A stretch of DNA of 9,781 bases, taken from assembly GCA_033764265.1 (NCBI GenBank), contig JANRJB010000439.1, positions 1-9,781 of the forward strand, written 5' to 3'. Made by a program: the position numbers and the translations under genes. This document shows, one piece after another, positions 1 to 6,827 of the stretch. Numbering within the stretch: the stretch's first letter is position 1; each line of letters starts with the position of its first letter. The notes beneath the pieces were generated by a model. The model saw only the letters and a program-made list of their open reading frames with translations. It had not been told where the DNA came from and searched no databases. The DNA comes from VGEM01 sp033764265 (GTDB lineage Bacteria > Pseudomonadota > Alphaproteobacteria > Rhodospirillales > Rhodospirillaceae).

Positions 1-691
1 TCATCCAGTCGGCGCGTGCGTCGGCGTCGCGGCCCGCGAGACGATAGAGAATGCCGCGCTCGAGCCGGGCGTTGAGGTTGTCGGGCGCCAGCGCCACGGC
101 GCGCTCGGCGTCCTCGCGCGCGAGATCGTCGGCGTCGACCATGCGGTAGGCGCTGGCGCGAAACGACAAGGCGTCCGCGTCGTCGGGCCGGGCGGACAGC
201 GCCGCGTTCAGATCGTCAATCGCCTCCCAGTAGTTGCGGGCCTCCGCCAGCGTCATCGCCCGGTCGACCAGCAGGTCGGCGTCGCCCGGCGTCAGCGTCA
301 GCGCGGCGGTCTGCGCGGCGTGGGCGCGGGCGGTGTCGCCGGCCATCAGCCAGGCCTGGGCGGCCTGCGCCAGCATCCCGGCGCGCACGCGGGCCTCGCG
401 CTTGGAGGCCTGCGCCAGCTCTTCCAGTGAGGCGCCGGCCTCGGCGTATTCGGCCAGGCCGATCAGCGCCACCGCGCGGCAGTGCTTGGCGGGCTCGCCG
501 CCGCCCAGCGCCGCCCATTTGCCCGCGAGCTCGAAGCCCTGCTCGGGATAGGCGCGCGCGGTGTCGAGGCACAGACCATAGGTCGCTTCGGGATCGTCGA
601 GGATCGGATCGGGGGCCCCCCGTTGCGCGCCAACTTGGGCCATGACCGGCGATGCGATCAAGATCGCGCAAAGGGTGGCGGCCCGGATCAT
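1..691 (-). CDS. Exported tetratricopeptide-repeat protein (3' end outside window)
   Basis: I translated this frame by hand from the ATG at 691-689; it stays open to the left edge, giving at least 230 residues. The first ~18 residues (MIRAATLCAILIASPVMA, then Q) form a clear signal peptide, so the protein is probably periplasmic. Residues ~137-230 hold at least two full TPR helix pairs and the start of a third: A-x-x-L-x-x-A spacing, with 'NYWEAIDDLNAALSARPDD' and 'DLAREDAERAVALAPDN'. Cys41 and Cys71 lie in a helical region before the repeats. The start codon overlaps the stop of the upstream hydrolase gene as ATGA, so the two are probably translationally coupled. TPR proteins act as scaffolds; nothing here names a partner. 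The coding call is strong (signal peptide, repeats, third-position G/C), the specific function unknown. Confidence 0.85.
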   Translation of the reverse strand, partial: MIRAATLCAILIASPVMAQVGAQRGAPDPILDDPEATYGLCLDTARAYPEQGFELAGKWAALGGGEPAKHCRAVALIGLAEYAEAGASLEELAQASKREARVRAGMLAQAAQAWLMAGDTARAHAAQTAALTLTPGDADLLVDRAMTLAEARNYWEAIDDLNAALSARPDDADALSFRASAYRMVDADDLAREDAERAVALAPDNLNARLERGILYRLAGRDADARADWM

Positions 692-1467
692 GACACCGCG
701 CCCACGGCCGCGAGAAGATCGTCGAGCACGTTGCACAGGCGCTTCAGATCCGCCGGCCGCGACAGCCGATGGTCGCCATCCTTGATGAGCACGGTTTCGA
801 CCTGGGCCGAGACCAGCCGCCCGGCAAGTGTCAGTGCGGTTTGCCACGGCACGCTTTGATCGGATTGGCCGTGCATCAGGCGCACAGGGCACGACAGCGC
901 GATCGACCCGCGCAGCACGAGATTTTTCCGACCGTCCTCGATCAGGTGGCGGCCGATGCGGTAGGGGCCGTCGGCGTAGTCGGACGGCAGGTCGACGAAG
1001 CCCTGCGCGGCGAGCGCGGCGCGCTGGCCCGGGGTGAACTGCGCCCACATCAGGTCCTCGGTGAAATCGGGCGCGGCGGCGATGCCGAGCAGGCCCGCGA
1101 CGCGCTCGGGGCGGGCGCGCGCCGCCAGCAGCATGATCCAACCGCCCATGCTGGAGCCGGCCAGCACCACGGGACCCTGGGTGAGCCGGTCGATCACCGC
1201 CACCGCGTCGTCGGCCCAGCGTGTGGGTCCGCCATCGGTGAACGCGCCCGAGGACTGGCCGTGGCCGAACATGTCGAAACGCACGAACGACCGCTGCGCC
1301 GCCCGGCAGTGGGCCTCCAGCGCCAGCGCCTTGGTGCCGCCGCGGTCGGAGTTGAGGCCGTGCAGAAACACCACCGCCGGGCCTGCGCCATCAAGACGGT
1401 CGTAGGCCAGGACGTGGCCATCGGGACGGGCAAGCGTGAGGGGGGCGATCGCGCGGGGGGCGGGCAT
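688..1467 (-). CDS. Alpha/beta hydrolase, ABHD10-like serine esterase/thioesterase
   Basis: 259 residues, a complete single-domain alpha/beta-hydrolase. The oxyanion-hole strand 'VVFLHGLNSD' is at 32-41, followed by 'GTKALALE', typical of the ABHD10 group. The nucleophile elbow GSSMGG is at 104-109 with Ser106. The probable acid is Asp203 (HGQSDQSVPW) and the catalytic His is His233 (KDGDHRLS). Length and motif order match the bacterial relatives of human ABHD10, which cleave acyl esters and thioesters; the physiological substrate is unknown. There is no signal peptide, so it is cytoplasmic. It is the first gene of a two-gene minus-strand operon with the TPR protein (ATGA overlap) and is divergent from the glycosyltransferase pair. 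There is no obvious Shine-Dalgarno sequence before the ATG at 1467. Confidence 0.9.
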   Translation of the reverse strand: MPAPRAIAPLTLARPDGHVLAYDRLDGAGPAVVFLHGLNSDRGGTKALALEAHCRAAQRSFVRFDMFGHGQSSGAFTDGGPTRWADDAVAVIDRLTQGPVVLAGSSMGGWIMLLAARARPERVAGLLGIAAAPDFTEDLMWAQFTPGQRAALAAQGFVDLPSDYADGPYRIGRHLIEDGRKNLVLRGSIALSCPVRLMHGQSDQSVPWQTALTLAGRLVSAQVETVLIKDGDHRLSRPADLKRLCNVLDDLLAAVGAVS

Positions 1468-1546
1468 GATCCGGACGGTGGGGCGGCGACAATCTTGTTA
1501 CAAAAGCCCGCGATTGGGGTAAATCCATGACCACGCCCCCCACCCC
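1468..1546. promoter_or_regulatory. Divergent intergenic region, likely holding both promoters
   Basis: About 80 bp separate the hydrolase start (minus) from the glycosyltransferase (plus). The AT-richer core at 1491-1525 contains TTGTTA (1495-1500) and GTAAAT (1519-1524) with an 18-bp spacer, a weak sigma-70-like match on the plus strand. The short dyad TTGT-T-ACAA (1495-1503) lies over the -35-like box. The assignment rests mainly on gene orientation; the boxes are poor. Confidence 0.3.
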
Positions 1547-1580
1547 ATGTCCATCCCTGTCGATGCCGGTCCGCCGATGA
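1527..1580 (+). CDS. Possible 17-residue leader peptide upstream of the GT4 gene
   Basis: The short frame MTTPPTPCPSLSMPVRR starts at the ATG at 1527. It is preceded by GGGG (1516-1519) at a reasonable Shine-Dalgarno distance, and it ends in a TGA that overlaps the ATG at 1577 of the glycosyltransferase (ATGA). Neither candidate start of the downstream gene has its own ribosome-binding site, so coupling through this proline-rich leader is plausible. It may also be chance in GC-rich DNA; nothing shows that the peptide itself has a function. Confidence 0.25.
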   Translation: MTTPPTPCPSLSMPVRR

Positions 1581-2740
1581 CATGCGTTCTGCAGGTTCTG
1601 CCCGCGCTGGTGACCGGCGGCGTCGAACGCGGCACGGTCGACATCGCCCAGGCGCTGACCGCCGCCGGCAAGCCCGCGATCGTGGCCTCGGCCGGCGGAC
1701 CGATGGTGCGCGAGCTGGAGCGGGTGGGCGCGACCCACGTCACGCTGCCGCTGGCGGCCAAAGCGCCGTGGGCGATCCGCCGCAATGCCGATGCCCTGGC
1801 CGCGCTGATCCGCGAACGCAACGTGGCGCTGGTGCATGCCCGCTCGCGTGCCCCGGCCTGGAGCGCCAAACAGGCCTGCGCGATCACCGGCACGCCGTTC
1901 ATCACCACTTTTCACGGCTTCTACGACCAGGGCCCGTTCGGCCTGAAGAAGCACTACAACCGCGTCATGGCCGAGGGCGCGCGGGTGATCGCCATTTCGC
2001 AGGCGATCGCGGCGCACCTGCGCCAGGATTACGCGGTGGACGAGGCGCGCCTTCGCGTCATTCATCGCGGCATCGACCTGGCCGTGTTCGACCCCGACCG
2101 CGTCAGCCCGCAGCGGCTGATCCAGGTGACGCAAAAGCTGCGCCTGACCGAGACCATCCCCACGCTCATGCTCCCGGGCCGCCTGACCGCGTGGAAGGGC
2201 CATCACGTGCTGGTCGACGCGCTGGCGGAGCTGAAATCCCGCCACCGCGTGGCCGACCTGCGCTGCCTGATGGTCGGCAGCGACCAGGGCCGCAGCGCCT
2301 ACGCGGACTCGATCGCCGAGCGCGCGGCGGCGCGCGGCGTGGCCGACTGGGTGCACGTGGTGCAGGACTGCGGCGATCTGCCGGCGGCGTACCTGGCCAG
2401 CGACGTGGTGGTATCGGCCTCGACCAAGCCCGAGGCCTTCGGGCGTGTGGTGGCCGAGGCCCAGGCGATGGGCCGGCCGGTGGTGGCCCCGTCGCACGGG
2501 GCGGCCGGCGAGATCATCGTGCCCGGCGTGACCGGCTGGCTGTTCACGCCCGGCGATCCGATTTCGCTGGCCGACGCGCTGCATCGCGCCTTGTCTTTGA
2601 CCGAGGCCGCGCGCGACGACCTGGCGCGCACCGCCATGGCCCGCGTGCGCGCGCATTTCGACAAGGCCGAGATGTGCGCGAAAACGCTGGCCGTGTACGA
2701 CGAGGTGTTGGCCGTGGCCATGCCGAGCGGCGCGCCATGA
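1577..2740 (+). CDS. Glycosyltransferase family 4 (GT-B fold)
   Basis: 387 residues from the ATG at 1577. I prefer this start because the first conserved strand (VLQVLPALVTGGVERG, residues 4-19) begins right after it, as in relatives. An in-frame ATG at 1547 would add ten residues (MSIPVDAGPP) without a ribosome-binding site. The N-terminal acceptor domain includes 'TFHGFYDQGP'. The C-terminal nucleotide-sugar domain has the 'PGRLTAWKGH' loop with Arg202 and Lys207 and the GT4 EX7E motif with Glu286 and Glu294 (PEAFGRVVAEA), followed by 'GEIIVPGVTGWLF'. All expected catalytic landmarks are present. No signal peptide or membrane segment, so it acts at the cytoplasmic side, probably building a lipopolysaccharide core or other surface glycan. 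It is coupled to the GT9 gene by an ATGA overlap. Sugar and acceptor are unknown. Confidence 0.9.
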   Translation: MTCVLQVLPALVTGGVERGTVDIAQALTAAGKPAIVASAGGPMVRELERVGATHVTLPLAAKAPWAIRRNADALAALIRERNVALVHARSRAPAWSAKQACAITGTPFITTFHGFYDQGPFGLKKHYNRVMAEGARVIAISQAIAAHLRQDYAVDEARLRVIHRGIDLAVFDPDRVSPQRLIQVTQKLRLTETIPTLMLPGRLTAWKGHHVLVDALAELKSRHRVADLRCLMVGSDQGRSAYADSIAERAAARGVADWVHVVQDCGDLPAAYLASDVVVSASTKPEAFGRVVAEAQAMGRPVVAPSHGAAGEIIVPGVTGWLFTPGDPISLADALHRALSLTEAARDDLARTAMARVRAHFDKAEMCAKTLAVYDEVLAVAMPSGAP

Positions 2741-3777
2741 CCGGCGCCGCGGCCGACTATGTTCTGGTGATCTTGTCGTCCGGCGTGGGCGCGGCGGTCT
2801 TGAGCCTGGGCGCGCTGGCCGTGCTGCGCCGCCATCATGCCGGCGCGCGCATCGTCGCGGTGGCCGGCCCCGACAACGCCGCGTTCGTGGGCGCGACACC
2901 GTTCGTCGACGAGGTCATCGTCGACGGCGGCGCGCCGTGGTGGAAGCTGCCGGACATCTTGCGCCTGCGCCGGGTGCTGACCGCCCACGCCTACGCCCGC
3001 GTCTACGACCTGAGCGATGGCGCGCGCTCGGAGCTGTTGATGCGCGCGCTGTACGGCTGGCCGCTGGGCGCGAACCGGCGCGCCCGTCTGCCCTGGTCGG
3101 GCGGCGCGGCCGGCACGGCGTTGTCGCACACCCATCCCAATCGCGCCGCCATGCACCTGATCGACCGCCTGGCCGACCAGCTGAAGAGCGCCGGCGTGGT
3201 GGAACCCGCGCCGCCCGAACTGGCCTGGGTGGCACGCCAGGTGCAGTCGTTCACCACGCCGTTCCGGATGAGCGCGCCCTACGTGCTGCTGGGCGCCGAC
3301 CCGGGTCCGCGCGGGGCCTGGCCGGCCGCCACCGTCGCCGCCACGGCCGAGTGGGTGGCGGCCAACGGCCTGATCCCGGTGCTGGCGGGCTTGCACCCGC
3401 AGCCGCGCCTGGCCGAGACGGTGCGCGAGGCCGCCCCGTCGGCGGTGGACATCACCGGCCAGGCCCCGGTCGGCGACCTGGTGTTCCTGGCCTGGGGCGC
3501 GGACATGGCGATCGGCCCCGACAGCGGCCTGATGACCCTGGTGGCCACCGCCGGCTGCCGCAGCGTCATCCTGTGCGACGCCGGCTCCGACCCCGCCCTG
3601 CATGGCCCGCGCGGCACCCACATCGCCTTCGTGCGGCGCAACGCCCTGGCCGATGTGCGCCTGGGCGAGGTGGTCGCGCTGGTCGGCGCGCGGCTGCGCG
3701 CAAACGCCGCGACCGGCGCGGCCGGGGCCATGCCCGACCCGCACCCCGGCGGCGAACGCGCCCGCAGCGGGGCGTGA
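2737..3777 (+). CDS. Glycosyltransferase family 9 / heptosyltransferase-like protein, atypical catalytic motifs
   Basis: 346 residues starting in the ATGA overlap with the GT4 gene, hence the same operon. Family GT9 is supported by the C-terminal block 'AIGPDSGLMTLVATAGC' (258-274) followed by 'SDPALHGPRG', and by the overall two-domain length. The N-terminal block 'VLRRHHAGARI' and the 'WWKLPDILRLRRVL' stretch also fit an alphaproteobacterial GT9 subgroup. Two features are odd. The usual K-L-S-A-L-G-D loop after strand 1 reads L-S-S-G-V-G-A (13-19), so the conserved Asp, proposed catalytic base in WaaC, is Ala19. The usual phosphate-binding 'KRWP' reads 'GAWP' (193-196). The C-terminus (~320-346) is an Ala/Gly/Pro-rich tail. 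It may use a different mechanism, or be a non-catalytic partner of the GT4 enzyme. Family call firm, activity uncertain. Confidence 0.85.
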   Translation: MTGAAADYVLVILSSGVGAAVLSLGALAVLRRHHAGARIVAVAGPDNAAFVGATPFVDEVIVDGGAPWWKLPDILRLRRVLTAHAYARVYDLSDGARSELLMRALYGWPLGANRRARLPWSGGAAGTALSHTHPNRAAMHLIDRLADQLKSAGVVEPAPPELAWVARQVQSFTTPFRMSAPYVLLGADPGPRGAWPAATVAATAEWVAANGLIPVLAGLHPQPRLAETVREAAPSAVDITGQAPVGDLVFLAWGADMAIGPDSGLMTLVATAGCRSVILCDAGSDPALHGPRGTHIAFVRRNALADVRLGEVVALVGARLRANAATGAAGAMPDPHPGGERARSGA

Positions 3778-3805
3778 GGCGGCGGGCAGCGCTCTGCCCC
3801 ATTCC

Positions 3806-3833
3806 TTGACTTGGCGGCCAAGACCCTTAGATT
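3806..3833 (+). promoter_or_regulatory. Sigma-70-like promoter for thrS
   Basis: TTGACT (3806-3811) and TAGATT (3828-3833) are separated by 16 bp in the 110-bp gap between the GT9 gene and thrS. This predicts a transcript start near 3840 and a leader of roughly 55 nt. A GC hairpin with a T-rich loop (3834-3855) sits at the predicted start of transcription. No terminator for the upstream operon is visible, so read-through into thrS is also possible. Confidence 0.5.
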
Positions 3834-3896
3834 CCGGCCTCTTTTTGAGGGCCGGGGCCGCACCGCAGCGCCGCCGGCCGCAGCGGAATGACGTCC

Positions 3897-5807
3897 ATGG
3901 TCGCGATCACTTTGCCCGACGGCAGCGTGCGCCGGTACGACGGCCCGGTCACCGGCGATAAGCTGGCGGCCGACATCGGCCCCGGCTTGGCCAAGGCGGC
4001 GCTGGCCATCAAGATCAATGGCGAGCTGCGCGACCTGAGCGGGCCGATCGACGCCGACGCCAGGGTGGCCATCGTCACCCGGAAAGACCCCGAGGCGCTG
4101 GAGCTGTTGCGCCACGACGCCGCGCACGTGATGGCCGAGGCGGTGCAGGAGCTGTTCCCCGGCACCCAGGTGACCATCGGCCCGGCGATCGAGAACGGCT
4201 TCTATTACGACTTCGCCCGCAACGAGCCGTTCACGCCCGACGACCTGCCCAAGATCGAGCAGCGCATGCGCGAGATCGTCGACCGCAACGAGACGATCAC
4301 CCGCGACGTGTGGCCGCGCGACGAGGCCATCAGGTACTTCGAAAGCATCGGTGAGCAATACAAGGCGCAGCTGATCCGCGACCTGCCGGCCGACGAACCC
4401 ATCAGCGTCTACAAGCAGGGCAAGTGGCTCGACCTGTGCCTGGGCCCGCACCTGCCGTCGACCGGCAAGCTGGGCAAGGCGTTCAAGCTGACCAAGCTGG
4501 CCGGCGCCTATTGGCGCGGCGATTCCAAGAACGCGATGCTGCAGCGCATCTACGGCACCTGCTGGGCCGACGACAAGCAGCTGGCCGATTACCTCACCAT
4601 GCTCGAGGAGGCGGAGAAGCGTGACCACCGCCGCCTGGGCCGCGAGATGGACTTGTTCCACCTGCAGGAAGAGGCGCAGGGCGCGGTGTTCTGGCACCCC
4701 AAGGGCTGGACCGTGTACCGCACGCTGCAAAGCTACATCCGCCGGCGGCTGGAAGCGGGCGGCTACGTCGAGGTCAACACCCCGATGCTGGTGGACCGCG
4801 TGCTGTGGGAGAAGTCGGGCCACTGGGAGAAGTTCCAGGAGCACATGTTCATATCGGAGTCCGAGAACCGCGTGCTGGCGGTCAAGCCGATGAACTGCCC
4901 GGGCGCGGTGCAGATCTACAACCAGGGCATCAAGAGCTACCGCGACCTGCCGTTGCGCATGGCCGAGTTCGGTTCGTGCCACCGCAACGAACCCTCGGGC
5001 GCGCTGCACGGGCTGATGCGCGTGCGCGCCTTTGTCCAGGATGACGCGCACATCTTCTGCACCGAGGAACAGGTCAAGGCCGAGACCAAGCGCTTCATCG
5101 ACCTGTTGCGCGCCGTCTATGCCGACCTGGGGTTTTCCGAGATCAAGGTGAAATTCTCAGACCGGCCGCCGCTGCGCGCCGGCACCGACGCCACCTGGGA
5201 CAAGGCCGAGGCCGCGCTGCGCGAGGCCACCGACGCGGCAGGCCTGGCGTGGACGCTGAACCCGGGCGAAGGGGCGTTCTACGGCCCGAAGCTCGAGTTC
5301 GTGCTGCGCGACGCCATCGGCCGCGACTGGCAGTGCGGCACCTTGCAGGCCGATTTCGTGCTGCCCGAGCGGCTGGACGCCGAGTATGTCGGCGAGGACG
5401 GCGCGCGGCATCGCCCGGTCATGCTGCACCGGGCCATCTTCGGTTCGTTCGAGCGCTTCATCGGCATCCTGATCGAGAACTACGCCGGGAAGCTGCCCTT
5501 GTGGCTGGCCCCGGTGCAGGTGGTGGTGGCCACCATCACCGAGGAGGCCGATGCCTATGCGCACGAGGTCGCCGCCGCGCTGACAGCCGCCGGCGTGCGC
5601 GTGGAGACCGACCTGCGCAACGAGAAGATCAATTACAAGGTGCGCGAGCATTCGCTGGCCAAGGTGCCGGTGATGGCCGTGGTGGGCCGGAAAGAGGCGG
5701 AAAATCGGGCCGTGGCGCTGCGCCGACTCGGCGGCACCGCCCAAGAAATCCTTGCCTTGGCCGAGGCGACCGATAGACTCACGACCGAGTGCGCCATGCC
5801 CGGATAG
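3897..5807 (+). CDS. thrS: Threonyl-tRNA synthetase
   Basis: 636 residues, close to the 642 of E. coli ThrRS, and full-length. It charges tRNA-Thr with threonine in the cytoplasm. Order: TGS domain (~1-62, MVAITLPDGS); editing domain with the HxxxH...C...H set His73, His77, Cys181, His185; class II core with Cys334 (KPMNCPG), motif 2 including His385 (RVRAFVQDDAHIF), and motif 3 region with His511 (LHRAIFGSFERFIG); C-terminal anticodon-binding domain (~538-636, 'VQVVVATIT' onward). The start was chosen at 3897, not the in-frame ATG at 3888, for two reasons. The numbering then puts the zinc ligands at 334, 385 and 511 exactly as in E. coli, and GCGGA (3883-3887) lies 9 nt upstream as a ribosome-binding site. 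infC follows after 90 bp, the standard thrS-infC arrangement. Confidence 0.97.
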   Translation: MVAITLPDGSVRRYDGPVTGDKLAADIGPGLAKAALAIKINGELRDLSGPIDADARVAIVTRKDPEALELLRHDAAHVMAEAVQELFPGTQVTIGPAIENGFYYDFARNEPFTPDDLPKIEQRMREIVDRNETITRDVWPRDEAIRYFESIGEQYKAQLIRDLPADEPISVYKQGKWLDLCLGPHLPSTGKLGKAFKLTKLAGAYWRGDSKNAMLQRIYGTCWADDKQLADYLTMLEEAEKRDHRRLGREMDLFHLQEEAQGAVFWHPKGWTVYRTLQSYIRRRLEAGGYVEVNTPMLVDRVLWEKSGHWEKFQEHMFISESENRVLAVKPMNCPGAVQIYNQGIKSYRDLPLRMAEFGSCHRNEPSGALHGLMRVRAFVQDDAHIFCTEEQVKAETKRFIDLLRAVYADLGFSEIKVKFSDRPPLRAGTDATWDKAEAALREATDAAGLAWTLNPGEGAFYGPKLEFVLRDAIGRDWQCGTLQADFVLPERLDAEYVGEDGARHRPVMLHRAIFGSFERFIGILIENYAGKLPLWLAPVQVVVATITEEADAYAHEVAAALTAAGVRVETDLRNEKINYKVREHSLAKVPVMAVVGRKEAENRAVALRRLGGTAQEILALAEATDRLTTECAMPG

Positions 5808-5812
5808 GCCGG

Positions 5813-5832
5813 GAATTCAGCCGAATTCAGCC
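5813..5832. repeat. Tandem 10-bp duplication in the thrS-infC spacer
   Basis: GAATTCAGCC occurs twice back to back (5813-5822, 5823-5832), just after the thrS stop. It is exact, but its role is unknown; it may be a simple slippage duplication. Confidence 0.6.
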
Positions 5833-5882
5833 TGACCGCGCGGGACCCATCCCCGGCATCGCATTCGTGTGTTCGAACATCG

Positions 5883-5889
5883 AAAGGAG
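5883..5889 (+). promoter_or_regulatory. Strong Shine-Dalgarno that fixes the infC start
   Basis: AAAGGAG at 5883-5889 lies 8 nt before the ATC codon at 5898. It is among the best ribosome-binding sites in the window. No ATG, GTG or TTG stands at a usable distance in frame, so it decides in favour of the non-canonical ATC start. The 10-bp palindrome TGTTCGAACA (5870-5879) lies directly upstream. Confidence 0.8.
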
Positions 5890-5897
5890 ACTGCGAC

Positions 5898-6440
5898 ATC
5901 GCTCGCTTCGACAACAAGAACGCGCCGCCCGCCAAGGACGACGGGCCGCGGGTCAATCATCAGATCGACGCACGCACCGTGCGTCTGATCGCAAACGACG
6001 GCGACAACCTCGGCGTTGTCGACCGCGAAACAGCCCTCCGCAAAGCAGACGAAGCCGGCCTCGACCTGGTGGAGATTTCCCCGGGGGCGGTGCCGCCCGT
6101 GTGCAAGATTCTCGACTTCGGCAAATACAAGTACGAGATCCAGAAAAAAGAGGCCGAGGCCAAGAAGAAGCAGAAGGTGATCGAGGTCAAGGAGCTGAAG
6201 GTGCGACCCACCATCGGCGCCCACGACTACGAAGTGAAAATGCGCGCCATGCAGCGCTTCCTGGAGGAAGGCGACAAGGTCAAGGTGACCTTGCGTTTCA
6301 GGGGTCGCGAAATGGTTCACCAGGAACTGGGCAGCGCCCTCTTGGAGCGCATCCGCGCGCACAACGACGCGATCGCCAAGGTCGAGCAGGAACCTCGCAT
6401 GGAAGGCCGCCAGGTCATCATGGTGTTCGCGCCGAAATAG
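5898..6440 (+). CDS. infC: Translation initiation factor IF-3, ATC start codon
   Basis: 180 residues when started at ATC 5898, the same length as E. coli IF-3. The protein binds the 30S subunit, prevents premature 50S joining and proofreads the start codon and initiator tRNA. The N-terminal domain contains 'GPRVNHQIDARTVRLI' (16-31) and 'AGLDLVEISPGAVPPVCKILDFGKYKYE' spread over 53-80. The Lys-rich linker helix (82-93) leads into the C-terminal domain 'VKELKVRPTIGAHDYEVK' (97-114), 'RFLEEGDKVKVTLRFRGRE' (120-138) and 'EGRQVIMVFAPK' (169-180). A conventional start would be GTG 5979 (Val28), which lacks a ribosome-binding site and deletes conserved N-terminal residues. Rare AUU/AUC/AUA starts on infC are a known feature that lets IF-3 repress its own translation. 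rpmI and rplT, the usual next genes, do not follow. Confidence 0.95.
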   Translation: MARFDNKNAPPAKDDGPRVNHQIDARTVRLIANDGDNLGVVDRETALRKADEAGLDLVEISPGAVPPVCKILDFGKYKYEIQKKEAEAKKKQKVIEVKELKVRPTIGAHDYEVKMRAMQRFLEEGDKVKVTLRFRGREMVHQELGSALLERIRAHNDAIAKVEQEPRMEGRQVIMVFAPK

Positions 6441-6450
6441 GCGCGGGCGG

Positions 6451-6470
6451 GCGAGACCGGGCGAGGCCGG
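6451..6470. repeat. Imperfect tandem 10-bp repeat downstream of infC
   Basis: GCGAGACCGG is followed at once by GCGAGGCCGG, one mismatch. It lies at the edge where the core synteny ends. No function can be assigned. Confidence 0.4.
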
Positions 6471-6523
6471 GAGCAAACCATCGGCGCCATCGTCAGCTTC
6501 GACGACCACAGCCGCGCGCCGAC

Positions 6524-6787
6524 GTGGCGCTGGCCAGCGGCGAGCACGTCACGCTCGAGATCGACCGCCGCGGCCTGCGCATCGCGCGCGTCGCGCACGA
6601 CGGGCCGGCGGAGACACTGTTCGCCGCCGCGCCGGCGGTGGTGGCCGAGTTGTGCACCGCGCTTGTGGACGTGCGCACCACGCCCGATCCGACGCCCCTG
6701 CGTCTGCTCACGACCCTGGTGGCGCAATTGCCGTCGGCGGCCGAAGTCAAGCGTACCTTCACCGCAGCGACCGCCAACCTCGACTAG
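6524..6787 (+). CDS. Small uncharacterised protein or C-terminal gene remnant (repeat copy 1)
   Basis: 87 residues from GTG 6524: begins VALASGEHVTLEIDRRG and ends in ...FTAATANLD. Coding character is good: strong third-position G/C, and three of the four coding differences from the second copy at 8000-8167 are synonymous. There is no ribosome-binding site. Just upstream, another frame reads plausibly as IGAIVSFDDHSRAP from about 6480, so the gene may once have been longer and lost its N-terminus by frameshift. I recognise no family, signal peptide or membrane segment. Residues ~35-87, from AAPAVVAEL to the stop, lie in the 198-bp repeat. It follows infC on the same strand and could be transcribed with it. 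Function unknown; whether it is expressed is uncertain. Confidence 0.4.
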   Translation: MALASGEHVTLEIDRRGLRIARVAHDGPAETLFAAAPAVVAELCTALVDVRTTPDPTPLRLLTTLVAQLPSAAEVKRTFTAATANLD

Positions 6788-6824
6788 CGCAGCGACCAAG
6801 GCCGGCACGACCACGTCGGGGCCG
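6627..6824. repeat. 198-bp direct repeat, copy 1
   Basis: It matches 8007-8204 with 7 mismatches and no gaps (191/198), at a constant offset of 1,380 bp. It covers the last ~53 codons of the copy 1 reading frame plus 37 bp past its stop. The match ends abruptly at both edges, and the minus-strand remnant at 6828-7088 ends 4 bp beyond the right edge. No transposase gene or terminal inverted repeats accompany it. Confidence 0.95.
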
Positions 6825-6827
6825 ACA

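Noticed and set aside
216..671. A 151-codon minus-strand frame at the left edge
   Set aside because: Arg-rich shadow of the TPR protein frame, which runs on the same strand in another phase and has a signal peptide and TPR repeats.
1391..2899. A 502-codon minus-strand frame opposite the GT4 gene
   Set aside because: His/Arg/Gly-rich low-complexity translation opposite a gene with clear catalytic motifs; typical of GC-rich antisense frames.
3834..3855. GC hairpin before thrS as a terminator or attenuator
   Set aside because: The T-run is in the loop, not after the stem, and the hairpin overlaps the predicted transcript start.
2299..5051. Two long minus-strand frames opposite the GT9 and thrS genes
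   Set aside because: Same antisense pattern, with no motifs; the plus-strand genes are unmistakable.
5789..6787. A 332-codon plus-strand frame spanning infC
   Set aside because: It is the antiphase shadow of infC (Arg/Gly-rich, no domain logic); only its last ~90 codons, past infC, look like real protein and are reported separately.
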